Positions 25,674-34,147 of a DNA stretch of 64,000 nucleotides are shown piece after piece. Both the position numbers and the translations under genes were made by a program. This stretch comes from Pseudomonadota bacterium. GTDB lineage: Bacteria; Pseudomonadota; Alphaproteobacteria; Reyranellales; Reyranellaceae. Each line of letters opens with the position of its first letter. Positions within the stretch are counted from its first letter, which is position 1. The notes under the pieces are model-generated. The model searched no databases. It had not been told where the DNA came from and saw only the letters and a list, made by a program, of their open reading frames with translations. Location of the stretch: contig JAFEBU010000017.1 of NCBI GenBank assembly GCA_018242505.1, positions 62,001 to 126,000 on the forward strand, written 5' to 3'.

Positions 25674-26051
25674 CTAGCCGAGAACCGCAGTGAAATCGCA
25701 CACGATCAGCGCATTGCCCTCGCCCTGATGCAGCAGCGAATGGCGCGCCGGACGGGCCGCCGGATCGGGGAACATCTTCACCCACTCCTCATTGAGCGCC
25801 TTGCGGTCTGACAGATCGCGCAGCCACACCGTCATCTTGATGATCGACTCGGGCGTGCCACCCGCGGCCTCGACGATGGCCCGCACGTTCCGGAACATCG
25901 CCGTGCACTGCCCGGCGAGGGTATCAGGCATGGTTCCGGTGCGGGCATCCCGAGCACTGATCACTCCGGACATCACGATATTGCCGATCCGCGACGCCGC
26001 GGGAATCGGGTTCCCATGCTTGTAGCCCTCGACCTCGATGCTCTTTCTCAT
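25674..26051 (-). CDS. RidA family protein
   Basis: This single-domain YjgF/YER057c/UK114 protein of 125 residues has HGNPIPAASRIGNIVMSGVIS at the start, MFRNVRAIVEAAGGTPESIIKMTVWLRD in the middle, and RPARHSLLHQGEG containing the conserved Arg that contacts ligand. RidA proteins hydrolyse reactive imines or enamines. Inside a catabolic operon it may act as a deaminase, as in aminomuconate pathways. It lies between the amidohydrolase and the transporter genes. Confidence 0.9.
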   Translation of the reverse strand: MRKSIEVEGYKHGNPIPAASRIGNIVMSGVISARDARTGTMPDTLAGQCTAMFRNVRAIVEAAGGTPESIIKMTVWLRDLSDRKALNEEWVKMFPDPAARPARHSLLHQGEGNALIVCDFTAVLG

Positions 26052-26075
26052 GTCATCGCTCCGTCTTCGCTGCGG

Positions 26076-26936
26076 TCAAAAGCCGAACAGTTTAGCGGCA
26101 TTGTCGACGAGGATTCGGCGGCGCAGCGCCTGGTCGTTGTCGGTATAGCGGTAGAACAGCTCGAGCAGGTCGGCGTCGTTGGGCATGAATTCCTCATGCA
26201 GCGGATGCGGCCAGTCGGATCCCCAGATCAGCCGGTCCGGATTGGCCTTGATGTATTCCTTGCCGACGGCCACCGCCTCGTCGAAGTGGGGCCGCGTCGA
26301 GACGCGATGGCCGTTCGACATCATCAGCCAGACATTGCCCTGCTTCAGGAGATCGCACATGGCGGCGAGATTGCGATCGCCGACGCCGCGGACGCGCGCC
26401 ATGTGATCGATCACGACCGGCTGGTCCCTGAGGCCCTTCACTGTCTCCACGAGCGGCGCCAGCTCTTCCCCGAGATTGATCTTCAGCACCCAGCCGAGTT
26501 CCTTGCAACGCGCCGCCGAGCGGGCGAACAGTTCGGGGCTCGGGACAAGGTTCAGGCGCTTTCCGAACGAGAACCGCACGCCGCAGACCCCGGCCTGCTT
26601 CAGCTTGGCGAGATCGCCATCGCTGAGCGTGTCGTCGATGACGCCGATCGCCTTATAGTTGGGACCGAGTGCTGCCAACGCATCGAGCACGATCGTATGG
26701 TCGGTCGCATAGACCGTCGACTGGACAATGATGCCACGGTCGATGCCAAGCGCCTTGTGCATCTTGCGCGCCGCCTCGTAGGTGGCGCCCGCCGAATGAT
26801 AGGTGGCGCCTGGCCGCGTCTTGTAGCCCTCACCGCTGATATGGAACTGGCTGTCGCAACTGTTGCGGGGTGGCGCCTCCTTGGGCGTGCGCGGGTTCGG
26901 ATCGAACGGCAGGTATTGGCTTCCAGGCGTGGTCAT
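26076..26936 (-). CDS. Amidohydrolase-family hydrolase (LigI-like)
   Basis: The protein of 286 residues belongs to amidohydrolase_2 and is most like 2-pyrone-4,6-dicarboxylate lactonase relatives. It shows VVIDHMARV in the barrel and LIWGSDWPHP with the conserved Asp at the end. The N-terminal metal motif normally HxH reads SQFHISGE, so the first His is replaced by Gln. The ATG at 26936 has GAAAGAAG upstream. It is first in the RidA/transporter operon and divergent from an IclR gene, its likely regulator. Confidence 0.85.
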   Translation of the reverse strand: MTTPGSQYLPFDPNPRTPKEAPPRNSCDSQFHISGEGYKTRPGATYHSAGATYEAARKMHKALGIDRGIIVQSTVYATDHTIVLDALAALGPNYKAIGVIDDTLSDGDLAKLKQAGVCGVRFSFGKRLNLVPSPELFARSAARCKELGWVLKINLGEELAPLVETVKGLRDQPVVIDHMARVRGVGDRNLAAMCDLLKQGNVWLMMSNGHRVSTRPHFDEAVAVGKEYIKANPDRLIWGSDWPHPLHEEFMPNDADLLELFYRYTDNDQALRRRILVDNAAKLFGF

Positions 26937-27048
26937 TGGCGCTTCTTTCGCATGGTCATGACGATTTTCGTTCCTCCATCCCGACTTTCTTGCTTTGTGT
27001 TTCGTCGAGAGTGCGTGGTGGACCGGGCGAATGCAATTGCCGATGCCC

Positions 27049-27066
27049 TGCAATGTCCACATTGTA
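27049..27066. promoter_or_regulatory. Imperfect inverted repeat, candidate IclR operator
   Basis: TGCAATG and CATTGTA (one mismatch) are separated by TCCA in the 166-base divergent gap between the amidohydrolase and IclR genes. Such palindromes close to the regulator start are typical of autoregulated IclR proteins. Confidence 0.45.
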
Positions 27067-27102
27067 GACTCTGATCGACACCCGACCGAAAGACACTTTG
27101 TG

Positions 27103-27903
27103 ATGCGGAAGACCAACGAATGGATCGACGCCGTCGTCGAAGCGGGCGAACCGCCGCACGGCACACAGAGCATCCGGCGCGCCTTCCTGGTCCTACGCGT
27201 GGTGTCTTCGAGCCGCGACGCCGGATTGGGCCTGAACGACATCGCGACGGCCACCGGCTTGGCGCGTCCGACCGCGCATCGCCTGCTGTGCGCGTTGATC
27301 GGCGAAGGCGCCGTCGAGCAGCATCCGCGAACCCAGCGATATATCGCCTCGAGATTTCTCGACATCTCCTCTCTGCGGCCCGCAGCGTCACCCCTGTTGA
27401 GCGCCGCCGGCCCCTATCTCGACCAGACCGCGGAGGAGATCGGCGATACGCTCTTCTTCACGCTGCGCGCCGGCCTCGAGACGTTGTGCGTCGCGCGGCG
27501 CTTCGGAAGCTATCCGATCCAGGTGCACGTGCTCAGCGTCGGTGTGAGGCGTCCGCTGGGGTTCAGTGCCTCCGGCATCGCCTTGCTGGCGAGCATGGCC
27601 GAACGCCGGGCGCGCGACATCCTCTCCAAGAACCGCGCCCACCTGCGCGCGCACGGCGAGACGATCGACAGTGCCTTCGCAGCGGTGCGGAAAGCCAGGC
27701 GATCGGGATTCGCTTTCCGTGAGCGAGGACTCGTCGTCGGCACCCGCGCGGTCTCGGTCGCCTTCGGCAAGGGCAGCGGTGAAGCCCTGGCGACACTGAC
27801 CGTCGCCGCGGTCGCGCGACGCCTGCCCCTTCCTCGCGTCAAATCCGTCGTGGCACGTCTCGAAAGATGCGCCGCCGACATCCAGGCTTCACTGGAGTCC
27901 TGA
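27103..27903 (+). CDS. IclR-family transcriptional regulator
   Basis: The 266-residue product has an N-terminal winged helix (SIRRAFLVLRVVSSS, LNDIATATGLARPTAHRLLCALI) and the IclR effector-binding domain. That domain includes DTLFFTLRAGLETLCVARRFG and the closing GLVVGTRAVSVAFG segment. It probably controls the divergent catabolic operon in response to the imported substrate. The start at 27103 is chosen because the upstream frame carries the palindrome and no ribosome binding site for an earlier start. Confidence 0.9.
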   Translation: MRKTNEWIDAVVEAGEPPHGTQSIRRAFLVLRVVSSSRDAGLGLNDIATATGLARPTAHRLLCALIGEGAVEQHPRTQRYIASRFLDISSLRPAASPLLSAAGPYLDQTAEEIGDTLFFTLRAGLETLCVARRFGSYPIQVHVLSVGVRRPLGFSASGIALLASMAERRARDILSKNRAHLRAHGETIDSAFAAVRKARRSGFAFRERGLVVGTRAVSVAFGKGSGEALATLTVAAVARRLPLPRVKSVVARLERCAADIQASLES

Positions 27904-27933
27904 CGCGGAGCGGGCGCACTGTCGGCGGCCGTC

Positions 27934-28791
27934 CTATCCTTCCTTCGTCAAGGCGGCCTGCAGGCGGGTCAGGGTCGTGGCGGGCTCATCGGGCGGCAGG
28001 AAGAGGAAGTTGTTGACGTAGTGATCGAAGTGCGCGCGCGGCAGGCCGAGCTCGTAGGCGGCGATGTCCTCGCTGCGTTGCATGCGGTCGCAATCGAAGT
28101 GCTCGATCGGCGCGAGGTGGCGCTTGAAGACGAAATACCCGCGATAGCCGAACCGACGGAAGAATGCGCGAACCCGTCCGACCGAGCCCGGCACGTGGCG
28201 TTCCTCGGCCTCGACCAGCACGCGCGGCCGGCAGCGGGCGATCGTCCGCTCGGCGCCCTGCAGCACGCTGTCCTCATGTCCCTCGACATCGATCTTGATG
28301 AAGCCGACATCGCCGGCATAGACGTCGTCGAGGAGCTTCGTCTCGACGGCGATGTCGCGGCACGGCGCTTCCTTGGCCGCCACGTCATCGGAGAGGGTCG
28401 CGAGGCCGGTGACCGGCGTGCCGTCGATCACCGGGATGTGAAGCACGGTGCTGCTCTCCTCGCGCGACAGGGCGACATTCTTGACGATGATCTTGCGCCC
28501 GAACTTTCTGCCCAGCGCGTGCGCCAGCCACGGCACCGGCTCGAACGCATAGACCCGCCGTGAATGGCGTCTCATGGCGTGAAGATAGGTGCCGACATTG
28601 GCGCCGATATCGATCGCATCCTGATCGGGTCGGCAAAGATGCTTGACCATGCGCAATTCGATCTCGCCGAATTGCGAGAAGTAGAGCTCCTCGCACCAGG
28701 CAATCATCGGCCAGGGCAGGAAGGCGCGCACGGACGCCTTGGCCCGCTGTAGCAAGACGCGCTTCGTCGATGGATCCAGGAGTTGCTGCAT
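27934..28791 (-). CDS. FkbM-family methyltransferase
   Basis: The 285-residue SAM-dependent methyltransferase has motif I DIGANVGTY, the acidic loop YAFEPVPWLA and GFIKIDVEGHED, which together define FkbM proteins. These usually O-methylate sugars of exopolysaccharide, LPS or glycolipids. The gene is divergent from a membrane fusion protein gene across 217 bases, which could indicate a shared role in surface polysaccharide; that is inference. Confidence 0.88.
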   Translation of the reverse strand: MQQLLDPSTKRVLLQRAKASVRAFLPWPMIAWCEELYFSQFGEIELRMVKHLCRPDQDAIDIGANVGTYLHAMRRHSRRVYAFEPVPWLAHALGRKFGRKIIVKNVALSREESSTVLHIPVIDGTPVTGLATLSDDVAAKEAPCRDIAVETKLLDDVYAGDVGFIKIDVEGHEDSVLQGAERTIARCRPRVLVEAEERHVPGSVGRVRAFFRRFGYRGYFVFKRHLAPIEHFDCDRMQRSEDIAAYELGLPRAHFDHYVNNFLFLPPDEPATTLTRLQAALTKEG

Positions 28792-29008
28792 CCCATGACA
28801 ATCGCGTTCGCTGCAACGGGTTGCGGCACATTTTCGTCTATCTCGCAGTCGCTTACGGCGAGGCTCTCGCCAAACTTGTGATCGGCATCTGCAAGGACCT
28901 CCGTATGCGAGCGCCGTTCACGATGCCGGAGCGGACATCGTTGCGTTTGCCCTGCTAGAACCTTTACGCTGGCGCCGGCACTGACGCCCAAAACCGGATC
29001 GAACGGTC

Positions 29009-30919
29009 ATGTCTTCGGGGGAGATTTTCGGCTACATCGCCTCGGCGCTCGTCTTCGCGACCTTTTACATGAAGACGATGATGCCGCTGCGCCTGGTGGC
29101 GATCGCAAGCAACGTGGCGTTCATCACCTATGCGACGATCGACGGGCTGGCGCCGATCTTCATCCTGCACGTGGCGCTGCTGCCGCTGAACGTGCTGCGG
29201 CTGCTGCAACTGCGCGACCTTGCCCAGCAGGTCGAGCGCGCCGCGCGGGAGGACTTCTCGATCCAGGCGATCGCCCCCCTGATGCGACGGCGCGTGGTGC
29301 GCGCCAACGAGATGCTGTTCCGCATCGGAGATCCGGCCGACGAGCTCTACTACGTGATCGACGGCATTCTCTTCCTGCCCGAACTGCAGCAGGAGATCGT
29401 GGCCGGCAACTTCCTCGGCGAGTTCGCCCTGTTCTCGGACTCGGGCCGGCGCACGGCGACGGCCGTCGCGCGCACCGACTGCACGTTGATGGCGCTGAGC
29501 CGCGGGGCGGTGTTCGCGGCCCTGCTGCAGCATCCGCGGCTCGGCATCCATCTCCTGAAGCTGATCACCGTCCGCCTGCTGCAGAACAGCGAACGCGACG
29601 CCAGGCTTCCCGTCGCGGCGGCCGGCATGGTCGTCCCTTTGGCCGACCCGTCGGAGAACCCGCCCGCCAACCGGCCGGCGAAGGATCCGGGGCGGCCGCA
29701 CGGCCTCTTCGCCACCCGCGCCAGGCGCAATGCCGTGCGCCTGGCCATCGCCGCCTTCCTGGTCGTCATGCTCGGAGTCGCCGCCTACGATCCGCTCTAC
29801 AGCGTGCTCTCGCGCAACGCTGCGGTCACTACCTGGCTCAATGTCGCGACGGCGCCGATCGACGGCACGGTCGAGGGCTTCGACGCCCGGCCGGGCCAGC
29901 GCGTGTCGGGCTCCGGCGAGGTCGGCCGCATCGTCAACCACAGCGCCGACCGCAGCGGCGTCATCCGCGCCGAGGGCGCGGCGGCGCGGGCCAAGGCGCA
30001 CCTGGCCGAGCTGACCGCCTACGACACTCGCGTCGAGACGCTCACCAAGGAATGGCAGGACCGCCGCACGCGCTATGCCGACGGCTTCCGCACCGACCTC
30101 GACCTCAAGGTCGAGGAGCTGCAGCACCGCGTCGCGCTGCTGCAGGAGCGTGTCGCCCTCGCCGAGGTGACGGCGCGGCGCAAGCACACGCTGCGGCTGG
30201 CCGGCAACGGCTCCCAGGCCGACGAGGATACGGCGACCTCGACCCAGCGCCAGCTGCAGGCGTCGCTGACCGACACGACCAAGGAGCTGGAGCGCGTGCG
30301 CGAACGGCGCAAACTGGCGCAGGCCGGAGTCTACCTCCAGGCCGACGGCAAGGAGCCCGAATGGTCGTGGCGCAGCCTGGACGAGATCCGGCTCGAGGCG
30401 GCGCGCAGCGCCCGCTCCCTCAGCGAGGCCGAGGACGAGGTGAAGACCACCCAACGCCTTTTGGCGGGAGAGGAGAAGAACCTCGCGGCGGCATCGAGCG
30501 CGACGCTCAAGGTGCCCGACGGCATGACGATCTGGTCGATCTCGGCCACCAACGGCAGCTCGGTCAAGCGCGGCGAGCGGCTGTTCACCTGGATCGACTG
30601 CGCGCAGCTCCTGGTCGACGTTCCCGTCAGCGAGACGCTGGCGGTGCTGGCGGACGAAGGTACGCGCGCCGAGGTCACGCTCGAAGGCGAGCAGACGCCG
30701 CGAACCGGCGAGGTGCTGCTCAGTCGCGGATCGACCTCCCGCGTCACCAAGGCCGAGCTGATCAGCGTCTCCGGCTCCAGCACGCGCAAGACCTCGGCGC
30801 AGGTCATCGTGGCGCTGAGCGATCCGGTCGCCGGCTGTCCGATCGGCCGGCGGGCCTTCGTGACCTTCCCCGACATCAGCCTGTTCCAGGTCGTCCGCGC
30901 CTACCTGTCCCTGCTGTGA
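29009..30919 (+). CDS. Membrane protein fusing a cNMP-binding domain to a HlyD-like adaptor
   Basis: The 636-residue protein has an unusual order of parts. Three hydrophobic helices (about 6-66) come first, then a cyclic-nucleotide-binding domain (about 85-195, with GDPADELYYVIDGIL and GEFALFSDSGRRTATAVA). A basic, Pro-rich linker leads to one TM helix (about 243-262). The rest is a HlyD/Alg44-like membrane fusion part: a lipoyl-like half (VATAPIDGTVEGFDARPGQRV), a long coiled coil (about 320-450) and a closing barrel. TM helices preceding a cNMP domain recall Popeye proteins. It may be an export adaptor gated by a cyclic nucleotide. Confidence 0.78.
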   Translation: MSSGEIFGYIASALVFATFYMKTMMPLRLVAIASNVAFITYATIDGLAPIFILHVALLPLNVLRLLQLRDLAQQVERAAREDFSIQAIAPLMRRRVVRANEMLFRIGDPADELYYVIDGILFLPELQQEIVAGNFLGEFALFSDSGRRTATAVARTDCTLMALSRGAVFAALLQHPRLGIHLLKLITVRLLQNSERDARLPVAAAGMVVPLADPSENPPANRPAKDPGRPHGLFATRARRNAVRLAIAAFLVVMLGVAAYDPLYSVLSRNAAVTTWLNVATAPIDGTVEGFDARPGQRVSGSGEVGRIVNHSADRSGVIRAEGAAARAKAHLAELTAYDTRVETLTKEWQDRRTRYADGFRTDLDLKVEELQHRVALLQERVALAEVTARRKHTLRLAGNGSQADEDTATSTQRQLQASLTDTTKELERVRERRKLAQAGVYLQADGKEPEWSWRSLDEIRLEAARSARSLSEAEDEVKTTQRLLAGEEKNLAAASSATLKVPDGMTIWSISATNGSSVKRGERLFTWIDCAQLLVDVPVSETLAVLADEGTRAEVTLEGEQTPRTGEVLLSRGSTSRVTKAELISVSGSSTRKTSAQVIVALSDPVAGCPIGRRAFVTFPDISLFQVVRAYLSLL

Positions 30920-30964
30920 GACGGCCGCAGCCAGCCGATTCCTCGCCCGGCGAGCGGCCCGGCG

Positions 30965-31012
30965 ACCGCATCACCCCATCCCGAGGAGACCGCATCACCG
31001 CATCCCGAGGAG
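30965..31012. repeat. 24-bp tandem duplication
   Basis: Two copies of ACCGCATCACCCCATCCCGA plus GGAG, with one difference, lie in the 235-base gap after the fusion-protein gene. No gene is seen in the remainder of this gap. Confidence 0.8.
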
Positions 31013-31154
31013 ACTGCGCAGCGGCTGTCTCGATCCGCGCGGGACAATTCCCATGGGGCACCCCCGCGCCTGGATGGATGCGGGCAGTCCGGCTGTTGCC
31101 TGTCCTTCGAGACGCCACGGTCCGCGTGGCTCCTCAGGAGGAGGCGATGCGCGT

Positions 31155-31544
31155 TCACTTCTTCCTGGATTTGGCCTGGTTGAAGGCGATGGCGGCGCGG
31201 ACGAGAGCCTTGAGCGCTCGCGTATCGATCTTGTCGCCCTCGAAGAAGTCGATCGCCCGTCTCGCATTGCCGTCGAGGCCCGCGTTGAAGAGCTTGTCGG
31301 GATCCGGCAGCTTCGCCCCATGGAGGAACGTCAGCTTCACTTTGCCTTTGTGGGCGTTGGCGACCGCGATCATCCCGTCGCGCGACCACACCGGGCTTCC
31401 CATCCACTTCCAGTCCTCGACGATCTCCCGATCGGTCTCGAGGATGGCCTTGCGGATGCCGGCAAACGTCTTGCCGCGCCAGTCGGCGATCCCTGCGATC
31501 AGCCGGTCGATCCGTTGCGATGGAGTCATGTTGGTCCCCGACAT
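31155..31544 (-). CDS. DUF1801 domain protein
   Basis: The 129-residue product matches DUF1801 (YdhG-like): RGKTFAGIRKAILETD, EDWKWMGSPVWSRDGMIA, VKLTFLHGAKLPDP and KALVRAAIAFNQAKS. The function is unknown; the fold resembles frataxin-like small proteins. It is downstream of, and co-directional with, the ArsR/SRPBCC pair, a common neighbourhood for this family. Confidence 0.82.
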   Translation of the reverse strand: MSGTNMTPSQRIDRLIAGIADWRGKTFAGIRKAILETDREIVEDWKWMGSPVWSRDGMIAVANAHKGKVKLTFLHGAKLPDPDKLFNAGLDGNARRAIDFFEGDKIDTRALKALVRAAIAFNQAKSRKK

Positions 31545-31561
31545 GCCTCATACTGCCGGCG

Positions 31562-31972
31562 TCACTCCGCCCGCGCCAGGACTTGCTCCAGCTTGGCGAA
31601 GAACTGCTGCCATCCGTACCTGGCGCCCTGGTAGGCCTGCTGCTGGTCCGGCCGGAAGCCCACCTGCTCCATGCGCAAATGCGTTCCCGTGCGCGTCGGG
31701 GTGAGCGTCCAGGTGACGACGCTCTCCAGCCCCATCGCCGCCCAGGTGTAGGACAGCGTCCGGTGCGGCTCGATTTCCACGACCTTGCAATCGACGGAGC
31801 CCCAGTCGCCGCGAAGGCTGAACCGATGGTCCGCGGCCGGCTTGAAGTCGGTCTTCATCAGCCATTCCTCGATCAGGTGCGGTTGGGTGAGCGCACGCCA
31901 GATCTTTTCCGGCGGATGCGGGATCTCCCGCTCGACGACGACGGAGAGGGTTTCGGCCGCGCTGCTGGTCAT
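31562..31972 (-). CDS. SRPBCC (AHSA1-like) protein
   Basis: The product (136 residues) is a START/Bet v1-fold protein of the activator-of-Hsp90 (AHSA1) family. It shows VEREIPHPPEKIWRALTQPHLIEEWLM at the start, HRTLSYTWAA and TWTLTPTRTGTHLRMEQVGF in the core, and the helix WQQFFAKLEQVL at the end. Such proteins bind hydrophobic ligands. The ATG overlaps the ArsR stop by four bases, a very frequent ArsR-SRPBCC pairing. Confidence 0.87.
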   Translation of the reverse strand: MTSSAAETLSVVVEREIPHPPEKIWRALTQPHLIEEWLMKTDFKPAADHRFSLRGDWGSVDCKVVEIEPHRTLSYTWAAMGLESVVTWTLTPTRTGTHLRMEQVGFRPDQQQAYQGARYGWQQFFAKLEQVLARAE

Positions 31973-32292
31973 TGGTCCATCCTTTTCAACAGGTCTTCGA
32001 GGCGATCGAACCGGTTCTGCCAGAAGCCAGCCATCTGGCTCGTCCAGTCGATCAGGGGAGCGAGCGCGCCGAGTTGCGCGCTGTAGTGCGTCTGGCGACC
32101 TTCGTGGCGATCGCGCACCAGACCGGCCCGCTTCAGCACGCCGAGATGCTTCGAGACGGCCGGTTGCGAAATCCCGGCCCGCTCTGTCAGCGCCGCGACC
32201 GTCTTCTCTCCTTCGCGACACAATCGCTCGAACAGCGCCCGCCGGGTCGGATCGGCGAGTGTCTTGAAGAGTTCGTCGTGAAGGGTCGGCAT
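31969..32292 (-). CDS. ArsR-family transcriptional repressor
   Basis: The 107-residue winged-helix protein has FKTLADPTRRALFERLC and the recognition helix ISQPAVSKHLGVLKRAGLV, then DRHEGRQTHYSAQ as the wing. No metal-binding Cys cluster is present, as usual for the SRPBCC-linked subgroup. It should repress its own operon through the palindrome just upstream. Confidence 0.9.
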   Translation of the reverse strand: MPTLHDELFKTLADPTRRALFERLCREGEKTVAALTERAGISQPAVSKHLGVLKRAGLVRDRHEGRQTHYSAQLGALAPLIDWTSQMAGFWQNRFDRLEDLLKRMDQ

Positions 32293-32299
32293 CCGAAAT

Positions 32300-32319
32300 C
32301 CATAACTATCTGGCTATGG
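32300..32319. promoter_or_regulatory. Inverted repeat upstream of arsR, probable operator
   Basis: CCATA and TATGG flank an inner ACTATCTGGC in the 20-base segment eight bases before the ArsR start. The surrounding 60 bases are AT-rich (ACATATAACTTATTGGATATGG), unlike the rest of the window, consistent with promoter plus operator. Confidence 0.5.
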
Positions 32320-32432
32320 ATAAACATATAACTTATTGGATATGGATCAGTCAATAGCACTGCAGATGGCAAACGCAGGCCCCGGATTTACATATCATTC
32401 TGGTTATGCGCCGTGCATGGCGCGGGGCACGC

Positions 32433-33641
32433 TCAGTGGGTCTGGCGGCCGAGCCAGACGACCTTCTGGTCTCCGCCCTTGAGCCCGAGCACGTTGGAGA
32501 CGGCGAGCGGGCGGCTCAGGCCCTTGACCGTGAGCATGCCGATGTCGGCGAGCTCGGCCATCTCGGCGACGACGGTGGCGACGCGCGAGGTCACGAGGAT
32601 CTGGCCGTCCTTCGCCTGCTCGCAGAGCCGTGCGGCCGTGTTCACCACGGTGCCGATGGCGCTGTAGTCGAAGCGGCCCTCGAAGCCGATCTGGCCCAGC
32701 GTCGCGAACCCCTGGGCGATGCCGATGCCGAAGCCGACCTGGTGGCCTCGCTTGCGCCATGCCGCGGCCAGCGCCGCCACCGCCTCGCGCATCGCCACCG
32801 CCAGCCGGACCGCGCGCTCGGTTGAATCGGGACAGGGCACCGGATCGTTGAAGAACACCATCAGCCCGTCGCCGACGAAGCGGTCGAGCGTGCCCTCGTA
32901 GGCCTGGATCAACGGCACCAGCGCGGCGTGATAATCCTGCAGAAGCTCGCTCACTTCCTCCGGCTCCGCGTTCTCGGAGAAGGCGGTGAAGCCGCGCAGG
33001 TCGCAGAACAGCGTGGCGATGTCGCGGCGATGGCGCTTCAGGATGTTCTCGTCGCCCGACGACATCAGCATCTCGGCGATCGAGGGCGCGAGGAAGCGCT
33101 TCAGCTTGTTCATCCGTTCGAGCTCGGCGACCTGCGCCGCCACCCGCTCCTCGAGCGTCCTGTTCCAGCGCTTCACCTCCTCGTGCGCCGCTTCGAGCTC
33201 GCGCCTGGCCGCCTCGAGCTGCCGGTTGAGCGCCGCCTCGCGCTCCTGCAGCAGGGTCATGTCGTAAGCCTTCTGCTGCAGCCGGCGCGCCATGTCGCGC
33301 TCGGACGTGACCTCCAGCAGCACCAGCCAGGTCTCGCCGCCGTCCAGCCAGAAGTGAAGGTCGGCGACGCGGCCCTTGATGACCTCGACCGACGGCACGA
33401 AATAAGGTGACTCGACCAGCGGCAGCAGCCCTTCGAGAAGATGCACCTGCTCGACGACGGGCTTGCCGGGCTCGAGCGCGTCGAGCCCGTAGGCCCCGAG
33501 ATCGCCGCCGGCGGCGGCGAGGAGGAGCGCCTCGTCCATCCGCAACCAGGCGACGGCGCGATCGGCGAGAAGAAGTGTCCGCAGCCGCTCCAGAACCTGG
33601 GCCGGCAGCGGCGCCGAGGCCGGGGGTGGCGGACTGTCCAC
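32433..33641 (-). CDS. Class III adenylate/guanylate cyclase with N-terminal sensor and coiled coil
   Basis: The 402-residue protein starts at GTG 33641, two bases past the GTPase stop. Residues 1-115 look like a PAS-type sensor region, 125-180 form a coiled coil, and 205-375 are a cyclase homology domain. Both metal Asp are present (LFCDLRGFT, D214; FVGDGLMVFF, D258), as are FDYSAIGTVVNTAARL, carrying the substrate-specifying Asp, and the transition-state Asn/Arg. It should be catalytically competent; ATP or GTP preference cannot be settled. It is the last gene of the four-gene operon. Confidence 0.88.
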   Translation of the reverse strand: MDSPPPPASAPLPAQVLERLRTLLLADRAVAWLRMDEALLLAAAGGDLGAYGLDALEPGKPVVEQVHLLEGLLPLVESPYFVPSVEVIKGRVADLHFWLDGGETWLVLLEVTSERDMARRLQQKAYDMTLLQEREAALNRQLEAARRELEAAHEEVKRWNRTLEERVAAQVAELERMNKLKRFLAPSIAEMLMSSGDENILKRHRRDIATLFCDLRGFTAFSENAEPEEVSELLQDYHAALVPLIQAYEGTLDRFVGDGLMVFFNDPVPCPDSTERAVRLAVAMREAVAALAAAWRKRGHQVGFGIGIAQGFATLGQIGFEGRFDYSAIGTVVNTAARLCEQAKDGQILVTSRVATVVAEMAELADIGMLTVKGLSRPLAVSNVLGLKGGDQKVVWLGRQTH

Positions 33642-33643
33642 GC

Positions 33644-34147
33644 TCAGCCCAGGATGCGGGTCGCGAGATCGGCGAAGGCGTCGTCGACGCCCTCGCCCGT
33701 CCGGGCGCTGCTCGATTGCACCCACCAGCCGTCGCCGCGCAGCTTCCCGAGATCGGCGTCGGTGACCGTCCACTGCTCGGTGAGATCCTTCTTGTTGATC
33801 AAGAGCGCAAAGGGCAGCTGGCCATACTCCGCCTCGACGCGCTTGCGCAGCGACAGGGCCATCTCGAGCGTTGCCGGCCGCGTGCCGTCGGCCACCAGCA
33901 TGTAGCCGGCCGCGCCGCGCATGTAGCTCAGCCGGAGCGAGGACATGTCGTCCTCGCCGGCAAGGTCCCACAGGATCAGGTTCACCGTCTTGTCGCCCAG
34001 CACCACCGCCTTCTTGTCGATCTTGACGCCCACCGTGGTCAGGTAGGTCTCCGAGAACACGCTTTCGACATAGCGCTTGACCAAGCTCGTCTTGCCGACC
34101 GAGAAGCCCCCCAACATGCAAATCTTCTTCTGAACAGCCATCGTCAT
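33644..34147 (-). CDS. Ras/Rab-like small GTPase
   Basis: This single-domain GTPase of 167 residues has the P-loop GGFSVGKTSL (13-22), switch I Thr in TTVGV, switch II WDLAGED (60-66), base motif NKKD (118-121) and SSSART (145-150). Switch II has Glu where Ras has the catalytic Gln, so intrinsic hydrolysis may be slow or need a partner. No lipidation Cys is present. The start overlaps the upstream OmpA-like gene by four bases. The roadblock-like region in that protein is a plausible regulator, by analogy with MglA/MglB. Confidence 0.9.
   Translation of the reverse strand: MTMAVQKKICMLGGFSVGKTSLVKRYVESVFSETYLTTVGVKIDKKAVVLGDKTVNLILWDLAGEDDMSSLRLSYMRGAAGYMLVADGTRPATLEMALSLRKRVEAEYGQLPFALLINKKDLTEQWTVTDADLGKLRGDGWWVQSSSARTGEGVDDAFADLATRILG

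Noticed and set aside
28964..30454. 496-codon minus-strand open frame
   Set aside because: It is antisense to the cNMP/HlyD fusion gene, whose domains are recognisable; the antisense product has none.
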